Of a stretch of DNA of 64,000 bases, positions 43,014 to 51,687 are shown piece by piece (the first letter of the stretch is position 1; every line of letters starts with the position of its first letter). The notes under the pieces were generated by a model, which searched no databases, was not told the DNA's origin, and saw nothing but the letters and a program-made list of their open reading frames with translations. Source of the DNA: Kineococcus sp. TRM81007 (GTDB lineage: Bacteria; Actinomycetota; Actinomycetes; Actinomycetales; Kineococcaceae); the NCBI RefSeq assembly GCF_022669155.1, contig NZ_JALBVB010000040.1:55944-119943 (forward strand). Reading direction: 5' to 3'. A program made the translations under genes and the position numbers.

Positions 43014-44387
43014 TCACTGCTGGTAGACCTGGGTCACCTGCTCCTCGGCGACCCGCTGCCCCTGGTTCAGGGCGTCGGTGACGGACGTCTGCCCCGCGAT
43101 CGCGGAGCTGACGAACTGCGAGACCTGCGTGGCCATCGCGGCGAACTCGGGGATCGCGACGAACTGGATGCCGGGTGCCGGTCGCGGCTGCACGCCCGGG
43201 CTCTGCGGGTCGGCGGCCAGGATGGCGTTCCGGGTGGCTTCGTAGAAGGGACCTGCCTGCTCCTGGTACTGCGGGTTCTCGTAGGTGGAGCTGCGCTTGC
43301 CGGCGGGCACCCTCGCCCACCCGAGCTCCTCGCCGACGAGCTCCTCGTAGCCCTGGCTGGACGCCCAGGAGATGAACTCCCACGCGTCCTCCTTGTTCTG
43401 CGACGCCTCCTGGATGCCCCACGCCCACGTGTACAGCCACCCGGAGGAGTCGGTCTCGACGACCGGCGCGGCGACGTAGCCGATCTTGCCCGCGACCGGG
43501 GAGCCCTCGGCCTCCAGGGAACCGGCGGCGGAGGTGGCGTCGTACCACATCGCCACGTTGCCCTGGGTCATGTTGTTCAGGCACTCGGTGAAGCCGGCCT
43601 GCGGGGCGCCGGCCTCGCCGTGGGCGCGCACCAGGTCCACGTAGAACTGGGTGGCCTCCGTGAACTCCGGCGAGTTCACCTTCGCGGTCCAGTCCTCCTC
43701 GAACCAGGTGCCGCCGAAGGTGTTGACCACCGTGGTCAGCGGGGCGAAGACCTGGCCCCAGCCCGGCTGGCCGCGCAGGCAGATGCCGCGCATCCCGGGC
43801 TGGACGTTGTCGACCCGGGCCGCGAGGTCGGCGACCTCCTGCCAGGTGGGGTTGTCCGGCATCGTCAGCCCGGCCTGCTCGAAGACGTCCGTGCGGTACA
43901 TCAGGAACGAGGACTCTCCGTAGAACGGCTCGGCGTACACGGAGCCGTCCTCGCCGGTCAGGGAGGACTCCATCGCGGGCAGGATGTCGTCCTGGTCGAA
44001 CTCCTCGTCGCCGGCGAGGTACTCGTCCAGCGGCGCCAGCCAGTCGTTCTGCGAGTAGAACGGCACCTCGTAGTTGGAGATCGAGGCGACGTCGTACTGC
44101 CCGGCCTGGCTGGCGAACTCCTGGGTGATGCGGTCGCGCACGTCGTTCTCGGGCAGCACGGTGTAGTTCACCGTGATGCCGGTCTCCTCGGTGAAGCGCG
44201 GGGTGAGCTCCTGCAGGTCCACCATCTGCGGGTTGTTCACCATGATGACGTTGATGCTGCCGCCCGCGCCGTCCTCGCCACCCCCGCCGGCGCTGCCGCC
44301 CCCGCCCGCGCCGGAGCAGCCGGCCACCAGGAGCGCTCCGCTGAACGCCGCCGCCAGTGCCGCGCGCCGCGTCTGACCTCCGACCAT
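43014..44387 (-). CDS. ABC polyol importer, substrate-binding lipoprotein
   Basis: A 457-residue family-1 solute-binding protein with lipobox LLVAGCSGAG (Cys near 24) and a Gly-rich linker. Body: LQELTPRFTEETGITVNYTV, PFYGESSFLMYRTDVFEQAG, WAWGIQEASQNKEDAWEFIS. It resembles SmoE-type mannitol/sorbitol binders. ATG at 44387 with GGAGG five bases upstream. First gene of a four-gene leftward operon without an ATPase gene. Confidence 0.9.
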   Translation of the reverse strand: MVGGQTRRAALAAAFSGALLVAGCSGAGGGGSAGGGGEDGAGGSINVIMVNNPQMVDLQELTPRFTEETGITVNYTVLPENDVRDRITQEFASQAGQYDVASISNYEVPFYSQNDWLAPLDEYLAGDEEFDQDDILPAMESSLTGEDGSVYAEPFYGESSFLMYRTDVFEQAGLTMPDNPTWQEVADLAARVDNVQPGMRGICLRGQPGWGQVFAPLTTVVNTFGGTWFEEDWTAKVNSPEFTEATQFYVDLVRAHGEAGAPQAGFTECLNNMTQGNVAMWYDATSAAGSLEAEGSPVAGKIGYVAAPVVETDSSGWLYTWAWGIQEASQNKEDAWEFISWASSQGYEELVGEELGWARVPAGKRSSTYENPQYQEQAGPFYEATRNAILAADPQSPGVQPRPAPGIQFVAIPEFAAMATQVSQFVSSAIAGQTSVTDALNQGQRVAEEQVTQVYQQ

Positions 44388-44454
44388 CGTGCCCTCCGTG
44401 TCTTCGTCGACAACTCCCGGCCGTGGCCCGCTGCGGGCCCGGCGGGTGGTGCAC

Positions 44455-44479
44455 CTCTGCGCTCATCTGAGCGGTAGAG
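44455..44479. promoter_or_regulatory. Long palindromic operator between polyol operon and SorC regulator
   Basis: CTCT-g-CGCTCA-tc-TGAGCG-gt-AGAG: a perfect 14-bp core (44460-44473) extended by outer CTCT/AGAG arms. It lies between the divergent genes, 68 bases from the binding-protein start and about 100 from the regulator start. Likely binding site of the SorC protein. Confidence 0.6.
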
Positions 44480-44576
44480 TCTCAGGTGTGCGATAGTGGC
44501 GCTCCCGGCGCGCCCCTGTCAACCCGCAGCGCGGTCCGCCGGGGTGCCCGGGACCGGCGAGGACGAGGAGGACCCC

Positions 44577-45533
44577 ATGGCGAAGGCGCCGGCACGCGGC
44601 GCGAGCACGAGCGGACTGGCCCTGGCCGCCGCCGTGGCGCAGCGCTTCCACGTCGAGGGGCAGACGAAGGTCGACATCGCCCGCGACCTCGGCATCAGCA
44701 GGTTCAAGGTGGCGCGGTTGCTCGCCGACGCCACCGACGCGGGCCTGGTGCAGATCCGCGTGCTCGTCCCCCCGTCCCTGGACGGGGAGCTGGGGGAGGC
44801 GCTGCGCGCCCGCTTCGGGCTGCGCGCCGCCTACGTCGTGCGGGCCGACGGCGAGCCCGTCACCGCGCAGCGGCGCGCCGTCGCGCAGCTCACCGCCGGG
44901 CTGCTGGAGGAGACCGTCCTGCCCGAGGACGTCGTCGGCCTCGCCTGGGGCCGCACCGTCTCGCAACTCGTCGCCGCCCTGTCCACGCCGCTGCGCACCC
45001 GCTTCGTGCAGCTCGCCGGCGCCCTGCCCCGCCCCGACGTGGAGGGCAGCGCCGTCGACCTCGTGCGCCGCGCCGCCGAGGCCACCGGCTCCACCGCGGC
45101 CACGTTCTACGCACCGCTGGCCGTCCCCGACGCCGCCACCGCCGACAGCCTGCGCTCGCAACCGGAGATCGCCCGCGCGCTGGCCGAGCTGGACACCCTC
45201 ACCCGCGCCGTCGTCTCCGTCGGCGCCTGGCTGCCGGGGGAGTCCACCGCCCTGGACTCCCTCGACGACGGCACCGCCGCACGGCTCGCGCGCGCCGGTG
45301 CCGTCGCCGAGATCACCGGTGTCCTCGTCGGCGTCGACGGCGGCGAGGTCACCGGCCTGGCCGACCGGGTGATCGGCGTGACGGGCGAGCAGCTGCGCCG
45401 CGCGGGGGACGTGCTGGCGATGGCCTGCGGGCAGGGGCGGGTCCCCGCCACGGCCGCCGTGCTGCGCAGCGGCCTCGTGTCCACCCTCGTCACCCACGCC
45501 GAGCTGGCGCGGGAGCTGCTGCGCCTGCCGTGA
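44577..45533 (+). CDS. SorC/DeoR-type sugar-binding transcriptional regulator
   Basis: A 318-residue regulator: N-terminal HTH (TKVDIARDLGISRFKVARLL, residues 32-52) and a SorC sugar-phosphate-binding domain (VVGLAWGRTVSQLVAALSTP, FVQLAGALPR). It would sense a polyol or ketose phosphate and control the divergent importer operon. ATG at 44577 with GAGGAG six bases upstream is chosen over the longer 44496 start. Confidence 0.88.
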   Translation: MAKAPARGASTSGLALAAAVAQRFHVEGQTKVDIARDLGISRFKVARLLADATDAGLVQIRVLVPPSLDGELGEALRARFGLRAAYVVRADGEPVTAQRRAVAQLTAGLLEETVLPEDVVGLAWGRTVSQLVAALSTPLRTRFVQLAGALPRPDVEGSAVDLVRRAAEATGSTAATFYAPLAVPDAATADSLRSQPEIARALAELDTLTRAVVSVGAWLPGESTALDSLDDGTAARLARAGAVAEITGVLVGVDGGEVTGLADRVIGVTGEQLRRAGDVLAMACGQGRVPATAAVLRSGLVSTLVTHAELARELLRLP

Positions 45534-45729
45534 GCGGCACGAGGGGCGGGTGGTACCCGATCCCCCAGCGCTCGTCGCAGTGCACGGCCGCCTCGGTGCG
45601 CACCCCCACCAGCCCGTCGCGCTCGAACCCGCCCGAGCGAACGCCCTCGGCCATCACCACCAGCAGGACCGCGAGCACCACCGAGCCCCACACCGCTGGG
45701 ACGACAGCCCCGACCGGCGCGCGCTCCAC
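45490..45729 (-). pseudogene. SdpI/YhfL-like membrane protein remnant
   Basis: One membrane helix (VGAVVPAVWGSVVLAVLLVV) and the family motif RDGLVGVRTEAAVHCDERWG of SdpI-like proteins. The usual continuation (H.AA plus two helices) is absent: sequence becomes PLTAGAAAPAPARRG and overlaps the end of the SorC gene. Truncated by rearrangement is the likely reading. Confidence 0.5.
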
Positions 45730-46080
45730 CTCGGCGGTGGATGACCGACAGCCTCAGCCTCACACGCAGGCGTGCCCGCCGTGCGCCAGCGACGAGGCCA
45801 GCGGCCAAGCACCTCGCCTCGGCCCCTCGCACCTCACGTGCACGCCCCGCACGGCCGCTGGGTCCGCACCTCGCAGGCACGGACCCACCCCCGCTCCACG
45901 GTGACGGCTGCGGCGATGACGCCTACGGTGGACGAGATCGCGCACCCGCGGATCACGGTCGGGGCACGCGTGGACGCAGCGCGGCCGCCGCGGCGAGCAC
46001 GAACGCGGGAACAGGTCAGCGGGCACCGTCCCGGCTGCGTCGAGGACGACCGCAGCTGCACCGAGGGAGGGAACGAGACC
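45730..46080. other. Stretch without a convincing gene
   Basis: All frames in these 351 bases give Arg/Pro/Ala-rich translations without motifs or good ribosome sites. Only the leader of the small membrane gene at 46081 (GGAGG at 46062-46066) is recognisable. Confidence 0.5.
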
Positions 46081-46254
46081 GTGCTGCACAAGGCCCTCGC
46101 CACCCTGCTGGTGCTGGGTGGTGCGATCTGCCTGTCGCTGCTGCTCTTCGCGCACCCGCAGGCGCGAACCGGCATCGTGCTGGCCGCGCTGAGCGGAGCC
46201 GCGATCGTGTCCGGCAACTGGCTGCGGCGCTCCACCCAGCACCACCAGCGCTGA
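46081..46254 (+). CDS. Small two-helix membrane protein (57 aa)
   Basis: Short protein with two hydrophobic helices: LHKALATLLVLGGAICLSLL and TGIVLAALSGAAIVSGNWL, ending RRSTQHHQR. GTG at 46081 with GGAGG ten bases upstream. No family recognised. The length and clean helix pair suggest a true small membrane protein; longer upstream extensions look random. Confidence 0.55.
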   Translation: MLHKALATLLVLGGAICLSLLLFAHPQARTGIVLAALSGAAIVSGNWLRRSTQHHQR

Positions 46255-46523
46255 AGACGCCCTCAGTGCCGCGACGACGTCCTGGCGCGCTTCACCGCTC
46301 TGCCGATGTTCCTGCTCGGCGTGTGGGGGCAGTCGTGATCGAGACGCACGAGCACCTCTGATCGAGGTGGCCGGACCAGCCCGACGTCGGTGTCCCAGCG
46401 GGCCGGATCGACTGCGCGGTCATCACCGTGGCGCGGAGCGGCGCGCTCAGGCTCGGTGGGCCCTCGACCTCGACGTCGCCCCTGCGTCGACGAGCAGCCT
46501 CCGTCCGCCGCCTGCTCGACCCC

Positions 46524-47719
46524 TCACCACGCGTCGAGGACGCCGTCCCGGGCGTGCTCGGCCGCAGGCAGGAACCCCACCTCCAGGGAGTCCGCGAACT
46601 GCGCGTCCACGTACTGCGGCTCCACCTGCCGCCCCAGCTCGTCGAAGAGCGGCACCAGCAACCGCAGCCGCACTCCGGGGCGGGCTCCAGCGGCCAGCAG
46701 TGCTCACCCACCTCCACGCTCCCGCCAGGCAGCAGGGTCGTGCGGGAGCCGTCCCGGGGATCCAGCAGCAGCACGTCCACCACTCGCCCGCGCTGGTGCT
46801 GCGGCGCGGTGCGTGGCCCGCGGGTCACCGTGAGCGCAACGCGTCCACCCACCGGGCAGATCACTCCCACGGAGCCGTCGCCCAGGTCCCAGGAGGCCAC
46901 GACGTTGCCCGCACCCGATCCCGAGGCCACCCGCGCGGTCACCGCCATCCGCTGCCACAGCGGGCCGTTCACCGGCAACTGCGGTGAACTCTCGACGTAC
47001 CAGTCCACGCCCGGCGTGCGGGCAGCGGGGCCCTGCCCCTCGAAGTGCTGCCCGTGCACCGCCATCGGATCGGGCACCGGCGGTGGCGTGAAGCCCGGGG
47101 GCAGCGCGAACTGATCACCCAGCAGCTGCGGCGGGTCCACCTGCCACGGGATGCGGTACCAGCGCGTGTTCCGGTTCACCCGGTCCACGTCCGACTCCCA
47201 GCGCCGCACGCTCCAGGTGTCGGCGACCGCGCCCACCAGCAACCCCCGCTCGTCGGCCTGCACGCGCTGCACCCCGCGGTCCATCGCCACCACGTCGACG
47301 ACGCCGTCGCTGCCCACCCGCCGCAGTTCCCCGAAGCCGAGGAAGCTGCCGGGTCTCTCGCCGGTGCGCACGTGCTCGTCCTCCGGCGGCGGGGTCGTGC
47401 ACCAGGCCACCCCCGGCCCGCACGCGGCCAGCCGCTGACGCGCGAGCTCCCCGCCGACCCACCCCGCCGCCGCCACCCCGCCGGTGTCGATGCGCACCAC
47501 CGGGCCACCCGCGGCGTGCTGCACCCACAGCGAGGTGCCGTCCCCCAGCACGGTGGAGCCCCAGGTGTGCACCGGCCGCGGCGGTACCTGCGGCCAGGAG
47601 ACGATGCGGCGCACCGCCGCGGTGCCGGGATCCAGCACCGCGGCGACCGGCTGGACGGCGTCCACGGCCCACAGACCGGAGTCCAGCTCGATCAGCCACC
47701 CCGGCTGCAGCGCCCGCAC
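46524..47719 (-). pseudogene. Hypothetical beta-propeller-like protein with a single-base frameshift
   Basis: From GTG 47719 about 345 residues read well, with repeated strand motifs (LIELDSGLWAVDAVQPVAAV, DGTSLWVQHAAGGPVVRID, RGLLVGAVADTWSVRRWE, VVASWDLGDGSVGVICP). At about 46680 the text turns to Cys/Arg/Ser. Adding one G gives RLRLLVPLFDELGRQVEPQY and VDAQFADSLEVGFLPAAEHA, ending at TGA 46524. A one-base deletion (or sequencing error) in a roughly 398-residue protein is inferred. Function unknown. Confidence 0.55.
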
Positions 47720-47941
47720 CCGCTGATCATCGCGGCGGCCCCGCGGCGCTGTCCACGGCCTCGCGTGGTCGACCGAGCTGGAACGCGGTCGCGTCGCGCG
47801 TGGTGTGCCTCGGCCGTGGACGGGCGGTGTCGGCCCCCCGAACGCCGGGGTGCTGCGGTGACCCGCTGCAGCTCCTCCAGCGCCCGTCCACGACGTGGTG
47901 CGGGGTGCGACGTCGGGCGTCGATCGGCAGTGCCCGGGTCC

Positions 47942-48475
47942 TCAGGCCGGTCGTCGGTGGCTGTCGCAGTCCGAGAACGCTGACCAGCAGATGTCGTCGC
48001 GCCGGAGCTGGTCGTCCAGGACGAGCTGGCGGACGGGCTCCGGGAGCTGGACGCGCTGCCAGTCCCGTTCGGCCCGGCCCGCGTCGGGATCGTCGCCTCG
48101 CGCGCTGCGGGCGGCCTTGATCGCGTACGCCGCGGCGCCGAGGTCGTGCTCGGCGACGTGACCGACGCAAGCGGCCTGCCCAGCCGAGCACGCCGCGAAG
48201 CGGGCTGCGCCGGACAAGGGCCTGGCAGCGCCCATCGCGTGTCCACCTGCCGCGCGTGCCCGCATCATCGACACCTCCCCGCGCGCCCAGGCGCGGGCGG
48301 CGGCGATCGCGTCCCGTGGCCGTGAGTCGTGCGGCTGCTCGCGCTCGAAGCGGTCGAGGACGTGCTCGGCGCACGCGGCGGCCCACAGGGCGAGCAGCCG
48401 GTGGTGGTCGTCGCTCAGCGTGCCGCCTCGACGGACGGTCACCATGCGGGGGTCACGCACCTCGGGCAGGATCAC
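47942..48475 (-). CDS. Imm5-type putative immunity protein
   Basis: A 177-residue helical protein matching the actinobacterial 'putative immunity protein' (Imm5-like) family: VTVRRGGTLSDDHHRLLALW, RPRDAIAAARAWARGE, GHAMGAARPLSGAARFAACS, HVAEHDLGAAAYAIKAARSA and the end VLDDQLRRDDICWSAF. GTG at 48475 is chosen because homology begins there (ILPEVRDPRM). Its start overlaps the stop of a coding remnant upstream (GTGA). Immunity proteins neutralise polymorphic toxins; no intact toxin gene is present. Confidence 0.75.
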   Translation of the reverse strand: MILPEVRDPRMVTVRRGGTLSDDHHRLLALWAAACAEHVLDRFEREQPHDSRPRDAIAAARAWARGEVSMMRARAAGGHAMGAARPLSGAARFAACSAGQAACVGHVAEHDLGAAAYAIKAARSARGDDPDAGRAERDWQRVQLPEPVRQLVLDDQLRRDDICWSAFSDCDSHRRPA

Positions 48476-48573
48476 CGCGGTTCCGCCCCTCGGTCGACGA
48501 GGACGACGGTGTTGGGCACGCGGTGAGACTGGCAGAACCGGACGCCGCGGTCGAGTGCTCGCCGATCCACCGG
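48472..48573 (-). pseudogene. C-terminal coding remnant upstream of the immunity gene
   Basis: About 33 codons in the third minus-strand frame read DRRALDRGVRFCQSHRVPNT then VVLVDRGAEPR-stop; TGA overlaps the GTG of the immunity gene. The text looks like a real protein end and the overlap implies an operon partner, possibly the cognate toxin or a second immunity gene. Nothing coding is found further upstream in that frame. Family not identified. Confidence 0.4.
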
Positions 48574-49072
48574 ACACGCCGCCCTGCGGGTTCGATCACG
48601 GCCGGCCGCGCCGGCGCCCGCTCGTGCCGATGTCGTGACGTCCCCACCCCGTGGTGATCCTGCGAGGTCGAGAGCTCAACCGTGCAAGATCCCCACGGAG
48701 TGGTGGACGGTCTCGCTGCACGCCGTCGCCGACACGCCTGAGAGGTGACGACCCGTCCCGGCGTGTTCGCCCTCGTCTGCAGCACCGCTGTCCGCCGAGG
48801 GTTCGAGCGCACGGAGACGGTGTTGGCCAGGACGTCGCCGACCGCCCGGATCTGCCGATCTGCGGGCGTCCTGAGCGGGTGCGACGCTCCTGCTCCATCC
48901 CGGATCAGGCGGCCCCTGCTGCGGGAACGCTTCACGAGCTGAGGCGCAGCTCCTGCAGCGGGTCACCGCCACCAACCGGGGGACGGCTCTGCAGGCACGC
49001 CGGCAAGCGTAGACGCGGACACGGGCCGCTCCACCGGTGCAGGCCCACCCCGCGCAGGCGGCGACCGTCGAC
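48574..49072. other. Stretch without a convincing gene
   Basis: About 500 bases in which every frame gives Arg/Pro/Ser-rich text and no motif. It separates the orphan immunity gene from the fragmentary frame at 49073 and may be residue of a deleted gene. Confidence 0.5.
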
Positions 49073-49319
49073 CGTGCAGGCTCACGGCCCGCTGCTGCTC
49101 AGCGAAGCACCCGGCATCCGCGCCGAACTGGACCACGTCCAAACCCACGCCCACCCGGCCGGGCTGGTGCTGCACCTGGACCTGCCCGCCGACGGCGTGC
49201 CCGCCGAAGCGGCCCAGCGGCAACTGCTCGACCAACCCCGTGAACCCCTGGACGCGGAGGGCGGTGCGACGACCACTCGGTCACGTCGTCCTGCGCGCGC
49301 GAGCACGGAGCTGACGTGA
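49073..49319 (+). pseudogene. Short hypothetical frame, probably a remnant
   Basis: GTG 49073 opens VQAHGPLLLSEAPGIRAELD HVQTHAHPAGLVLHLDLPAD and continues to QLLDQPREPLDAEGG before low-complexity residues. The first 60 residues look coding, the last 20 do not. The TGA (49317-49319) overlaps a GTG that begins NRSLVPPIAHLLEPRG, another apparent fragment. No family recognised. Confidence 0.3.
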
Positions 49320-49410
49320 ACCGCTCGCTCGTGCCGCCGATCGCGCACCTGCTCGAGCCGCGTGGCCGCAGGACGTGCGGGCCTCGCCGCACGACACCGA
49401 CCATGACCGG

Positions 49411-50166
49411 GTGAGCATGGACCTGTGCACCGACACCGCAGCAGCGGCCTGGCTCCGTGACGACCCTCAGCCGTGGAACCGCCTGGTCAGCCTGGGACCG
49501 GCCGGGTTCCCCGCCTACGCGCGGCTGCGCTTCCTGCCCGATCCCACCCGCCCCGGACAGAGCGAGGGCGACGCCGGCGACCCGCTCGTGCAGGTCTCGG
49601 AGACCGAGCAGCTGCGCCGCGCGGTCGACGTCCTGGCCGCGTTCACCACCACACCGGGCGAGTGCTTCTTCCTGCTGTGGGACGGCTGGGGCCTGCACCC
49701 TGCCGCTCCCGGCCACCCCGCGCACGACGACCGGGGCACCTGGCCGCGCCTGCCCGGCGGCCCGGACACCGACAGCGGCCGTCGCCGCCTCGACGACGGC
49801 GCCCCGCTGCTGCACGAGCCCCCGGCCGGGTTCGAGCCGGGCCTGCAGCCGCGATCGGCGCACCCCGGGGCGCCGCAGGAGCACCCGGCGCAGGTGCGCC
49901 TGCCGAACCGGGACTACCACCTCTTCGTCGGCGGCACCGGCGACGTCGGCGACTGGGGCCCGGAACTGCCGCTGGGTCCCAGCGGCCACGCCCCCGATCC
50001 GGCGTTCGTCTGGCCCGCCGACCGCGCCTGGTGCCTGGTTCGCGACGTCGACCCGCACTACGCGGGCATCGGAGCCGCCCCGCAGGCCGTCGACGCCCTG
50101 GTGCACCACACCGGCCTGGACGTCGTGGTCGCCGACCCGACCCGGGAGCAACCCCACTACCGGTGA
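49411..50166 (+). CDS. Hypothetical protein, paralogue of 10086-10853
   Basis: A 251-residue soluble protein: NRLVSLGPAGFPAYARLRFL, LRRAVDVLAAFTTTPGECFF, LLWDGWGLHP, NRDYHLFVGGTGDVGDWGPE and the shared C-terminal block PAFVWPADRAWCLVRDVDPH. Found mainly, by its style, in actinobacterial accessory regions; function unknown. GTG 49411 or ATG 49417 can start it; no clear ribosome site. Confidence 0.65.
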   Translation: MSMDLCTDTAAAAWLRDDPQPWNRLVSLGPAGFPAYARLRFLPDPTRPGQSEGDAGDPLVQVSETEQLRRAVDVLAAFTTTPGECFFLLWDGWGLHPAAPGHPAHDDRGTWPRLPGGPDTDSGRRRLDDGAPLLHEPPAGFEPGLQPRSAHPGAPQEHPAQVRLPNRDYHLFVGGTGDVGDWGPELPLGPSGHAPDPAFVWPADRAWCLVRDVDPHYAGIGAAPQAVDALVHHTGLDVVVADPTREQPHYR

Positions 50167-50340
50167 GCAGTGCCGTGGCCGACTTCGACGAACGGTCCGC
50201 TCACCGCGTGAAGCGGCACGCCCGGTCGTGGCGGAACATCGCGTGGTCTTGCCGAGAAGCGGGTGACGCGCTCTTCGATCACCAGCACAATGCCGAGGGC
50301 CCGAGCAGCCATCGGGTCGTCAACGAGAGGAGCGCTCGTC

Positions 50341-50706
50341 GTGCCCTGCAACACGCAGGTGGCGGACCGCGTCCGCGCCGCGCTGACCGGTCGCGAGGTC
50401 CGCGAGGTCGAGATGTTCGGCGGACTGGCCTTCATGGTGGATGAGCGGATGCTCGTCTGCGTCTCCGCCGGTGGGTCCGACCTGCTCGTCCGGGCCGCAC
50501 CCGACAGCGACGCCCAGCACCTGCGGAAGTCCGGGGCCCGGCGAGCCGAGATGGGCAGGGGACGCTCGATGGGCCCCGGGTGGATCACGGTCGACGCAGA
50601 GGTCCTCGCCGCGCAGGAGGACTTCGCGTACTGGATGCAGGCGGCCTCGGCCTTCCACGCGCAAGGCTCGGGCACGAAGCAGCGACCGAAGGCCACGACG
50701 ACCTAG
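50341..50706 (+). CDS. TfoX N-terminal domain protein
   Basis: A 121-residue TfoX/Sxy-N domain protein: VADRVRAALTGREVREVEMF, GGLAFMVDERMLVCVSAGGS, DLLVRAAPDSDAQHLRKSGA and a Lys/Thr tail. Full-length Sxy controls competence; single-domain versions like this are common in actinobacteria and uncharacterised. GTG at 50341. A decayed second copy lies at 55246. Confidence 0.8.
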   Translation: MPCNTQVADRVRAALTGREVREVEMFGGLAFMVDERMLVCVSAGGSDLLVRAAPDSDAQHLRKSGARRAEMGRGRSMGPGWITVDAEVLAAQEDFAYWMQAASAFHAQGSGTKQRPKATTT

Positions 50707-50815
50707 GACGACCTGGGACCAGGACGAGGCGAGCCTCTCCGCACGCCCCGAAGGGGAGGACACCCCGGGACGCAGCACGTACGCAGCGCGTCGAGCCACC
50801 GCCGGCCCGGCGTTC

Positions 50816-51445
50816 TCAGCCCGGCACGATCCGGCGGCGCAAGACGGGAACTCCCTCGCCGGCGAGGGAGTCGAGCGCCGCGCCTCGACCGGTACTGGCC
50901 AGCAGCAGCACCTGAGCGGTGCCGCGGACCACCGGCCCGCTGCCGTGGGCGAAGTCGATGTCGTCGGCTTCGAGACGCAGTCCGGTCAACGCTCCCTCGG
51001 GGACCAGGCCCGCCGGGGCGGTCACGAGGAACGTCAGCGCCTCCTGCAGCCGCGGTGCGGGGACGTCGCGGTGCAGGCCCAGCGGCCAGCGGATGTCCAG
51101 GCCGTGGACCAGCACGTCGACCAGCGGCGCCTGCGGGCCCGCTCCGGGTGGGGTGAAGCGCGTGCCGGCCCTGCGGGCCAGCACCTGCACCAGTTCGGCG
51201 AAGGGGCGCTGCGCCAGTCGTCGGGTCACCCGCTCGTTGGCCCGGTCGAACCGGCCGCCGGCGGCGAGCACGGCCAGAACCAGGCGGGGAGCGCTCACCT
51301 CCAGGGGCATGACCAGGTGCGCGAGGACGTCGTGGACGCTCCAGGCCCGGCACAGGCTCCTGGCGGCCTGCTGCTGCGGGGTCAGGTGGGCGAGCTGTTC
51401 GGCCAGGGCCCGCCGCTCGTCGGCGATCTCCTCGAAGACGTCCAC
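50816..51445 (-). CDS. Maleylpyruvate isomerase / DinB-fold family protein (TIGR03083 type)
   Basis: A 209-residue mycothiol-dependent maleylpyruvate isomerase-family protein: DVFEEIADERRALAEQLAHL, SLCRAWSVHDVLAHLVMPLE (metal-binding His), LVDVLVHGLDIRWPLGL (second His pair) and a C-terminal SCP2-like part. Members are often mycothiol S-transferases. GTG at 51445 is used; upstream codons to 51721 look random. No pathway neighbour. Confidence 0.78.
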   Translation of the reverse strand: MDVFEEIADERRALAEQLAHLTPQQQAARSLCRAWSVHDVLAHLVMPLEVSAPRLVLAVLAAGGRFDRANERVTRRLAQRPFAELVQVLARRAGTRFTPPGAGPQAPLVDVLVHGLDIRWPLGLHRDVPAPRLQEALTFLVTAPAGLVPEGALTGLRLEADDIDFAHGSGPVVRGTAQVLLLASTGRGAALDSLAGEGVPVLRRRIVPG

Positions 51446-51687
51446 GGGACTGATCGTGGCAGTGGGCGCCCCACCGGGGGAGGGGGCGTTGCGTGAGCCT
51501 TCCTGCGCCCCCTCGACCAGGCCGGTCCCCCAGCGTGGGGGCCGGGCCCCACCCGGCGCCGTGGAGGTGTTCACGCTCACGGCGCGGGCCGCGCGCTCGT
51601 GCCGATCCGCGGTTGGTCGTGACGAGGCGCGAGCCCGGCAGCCGGCACGGGGTGGAGGAGTGGAGCCTGCGCGCACGAGAGGCCGAC

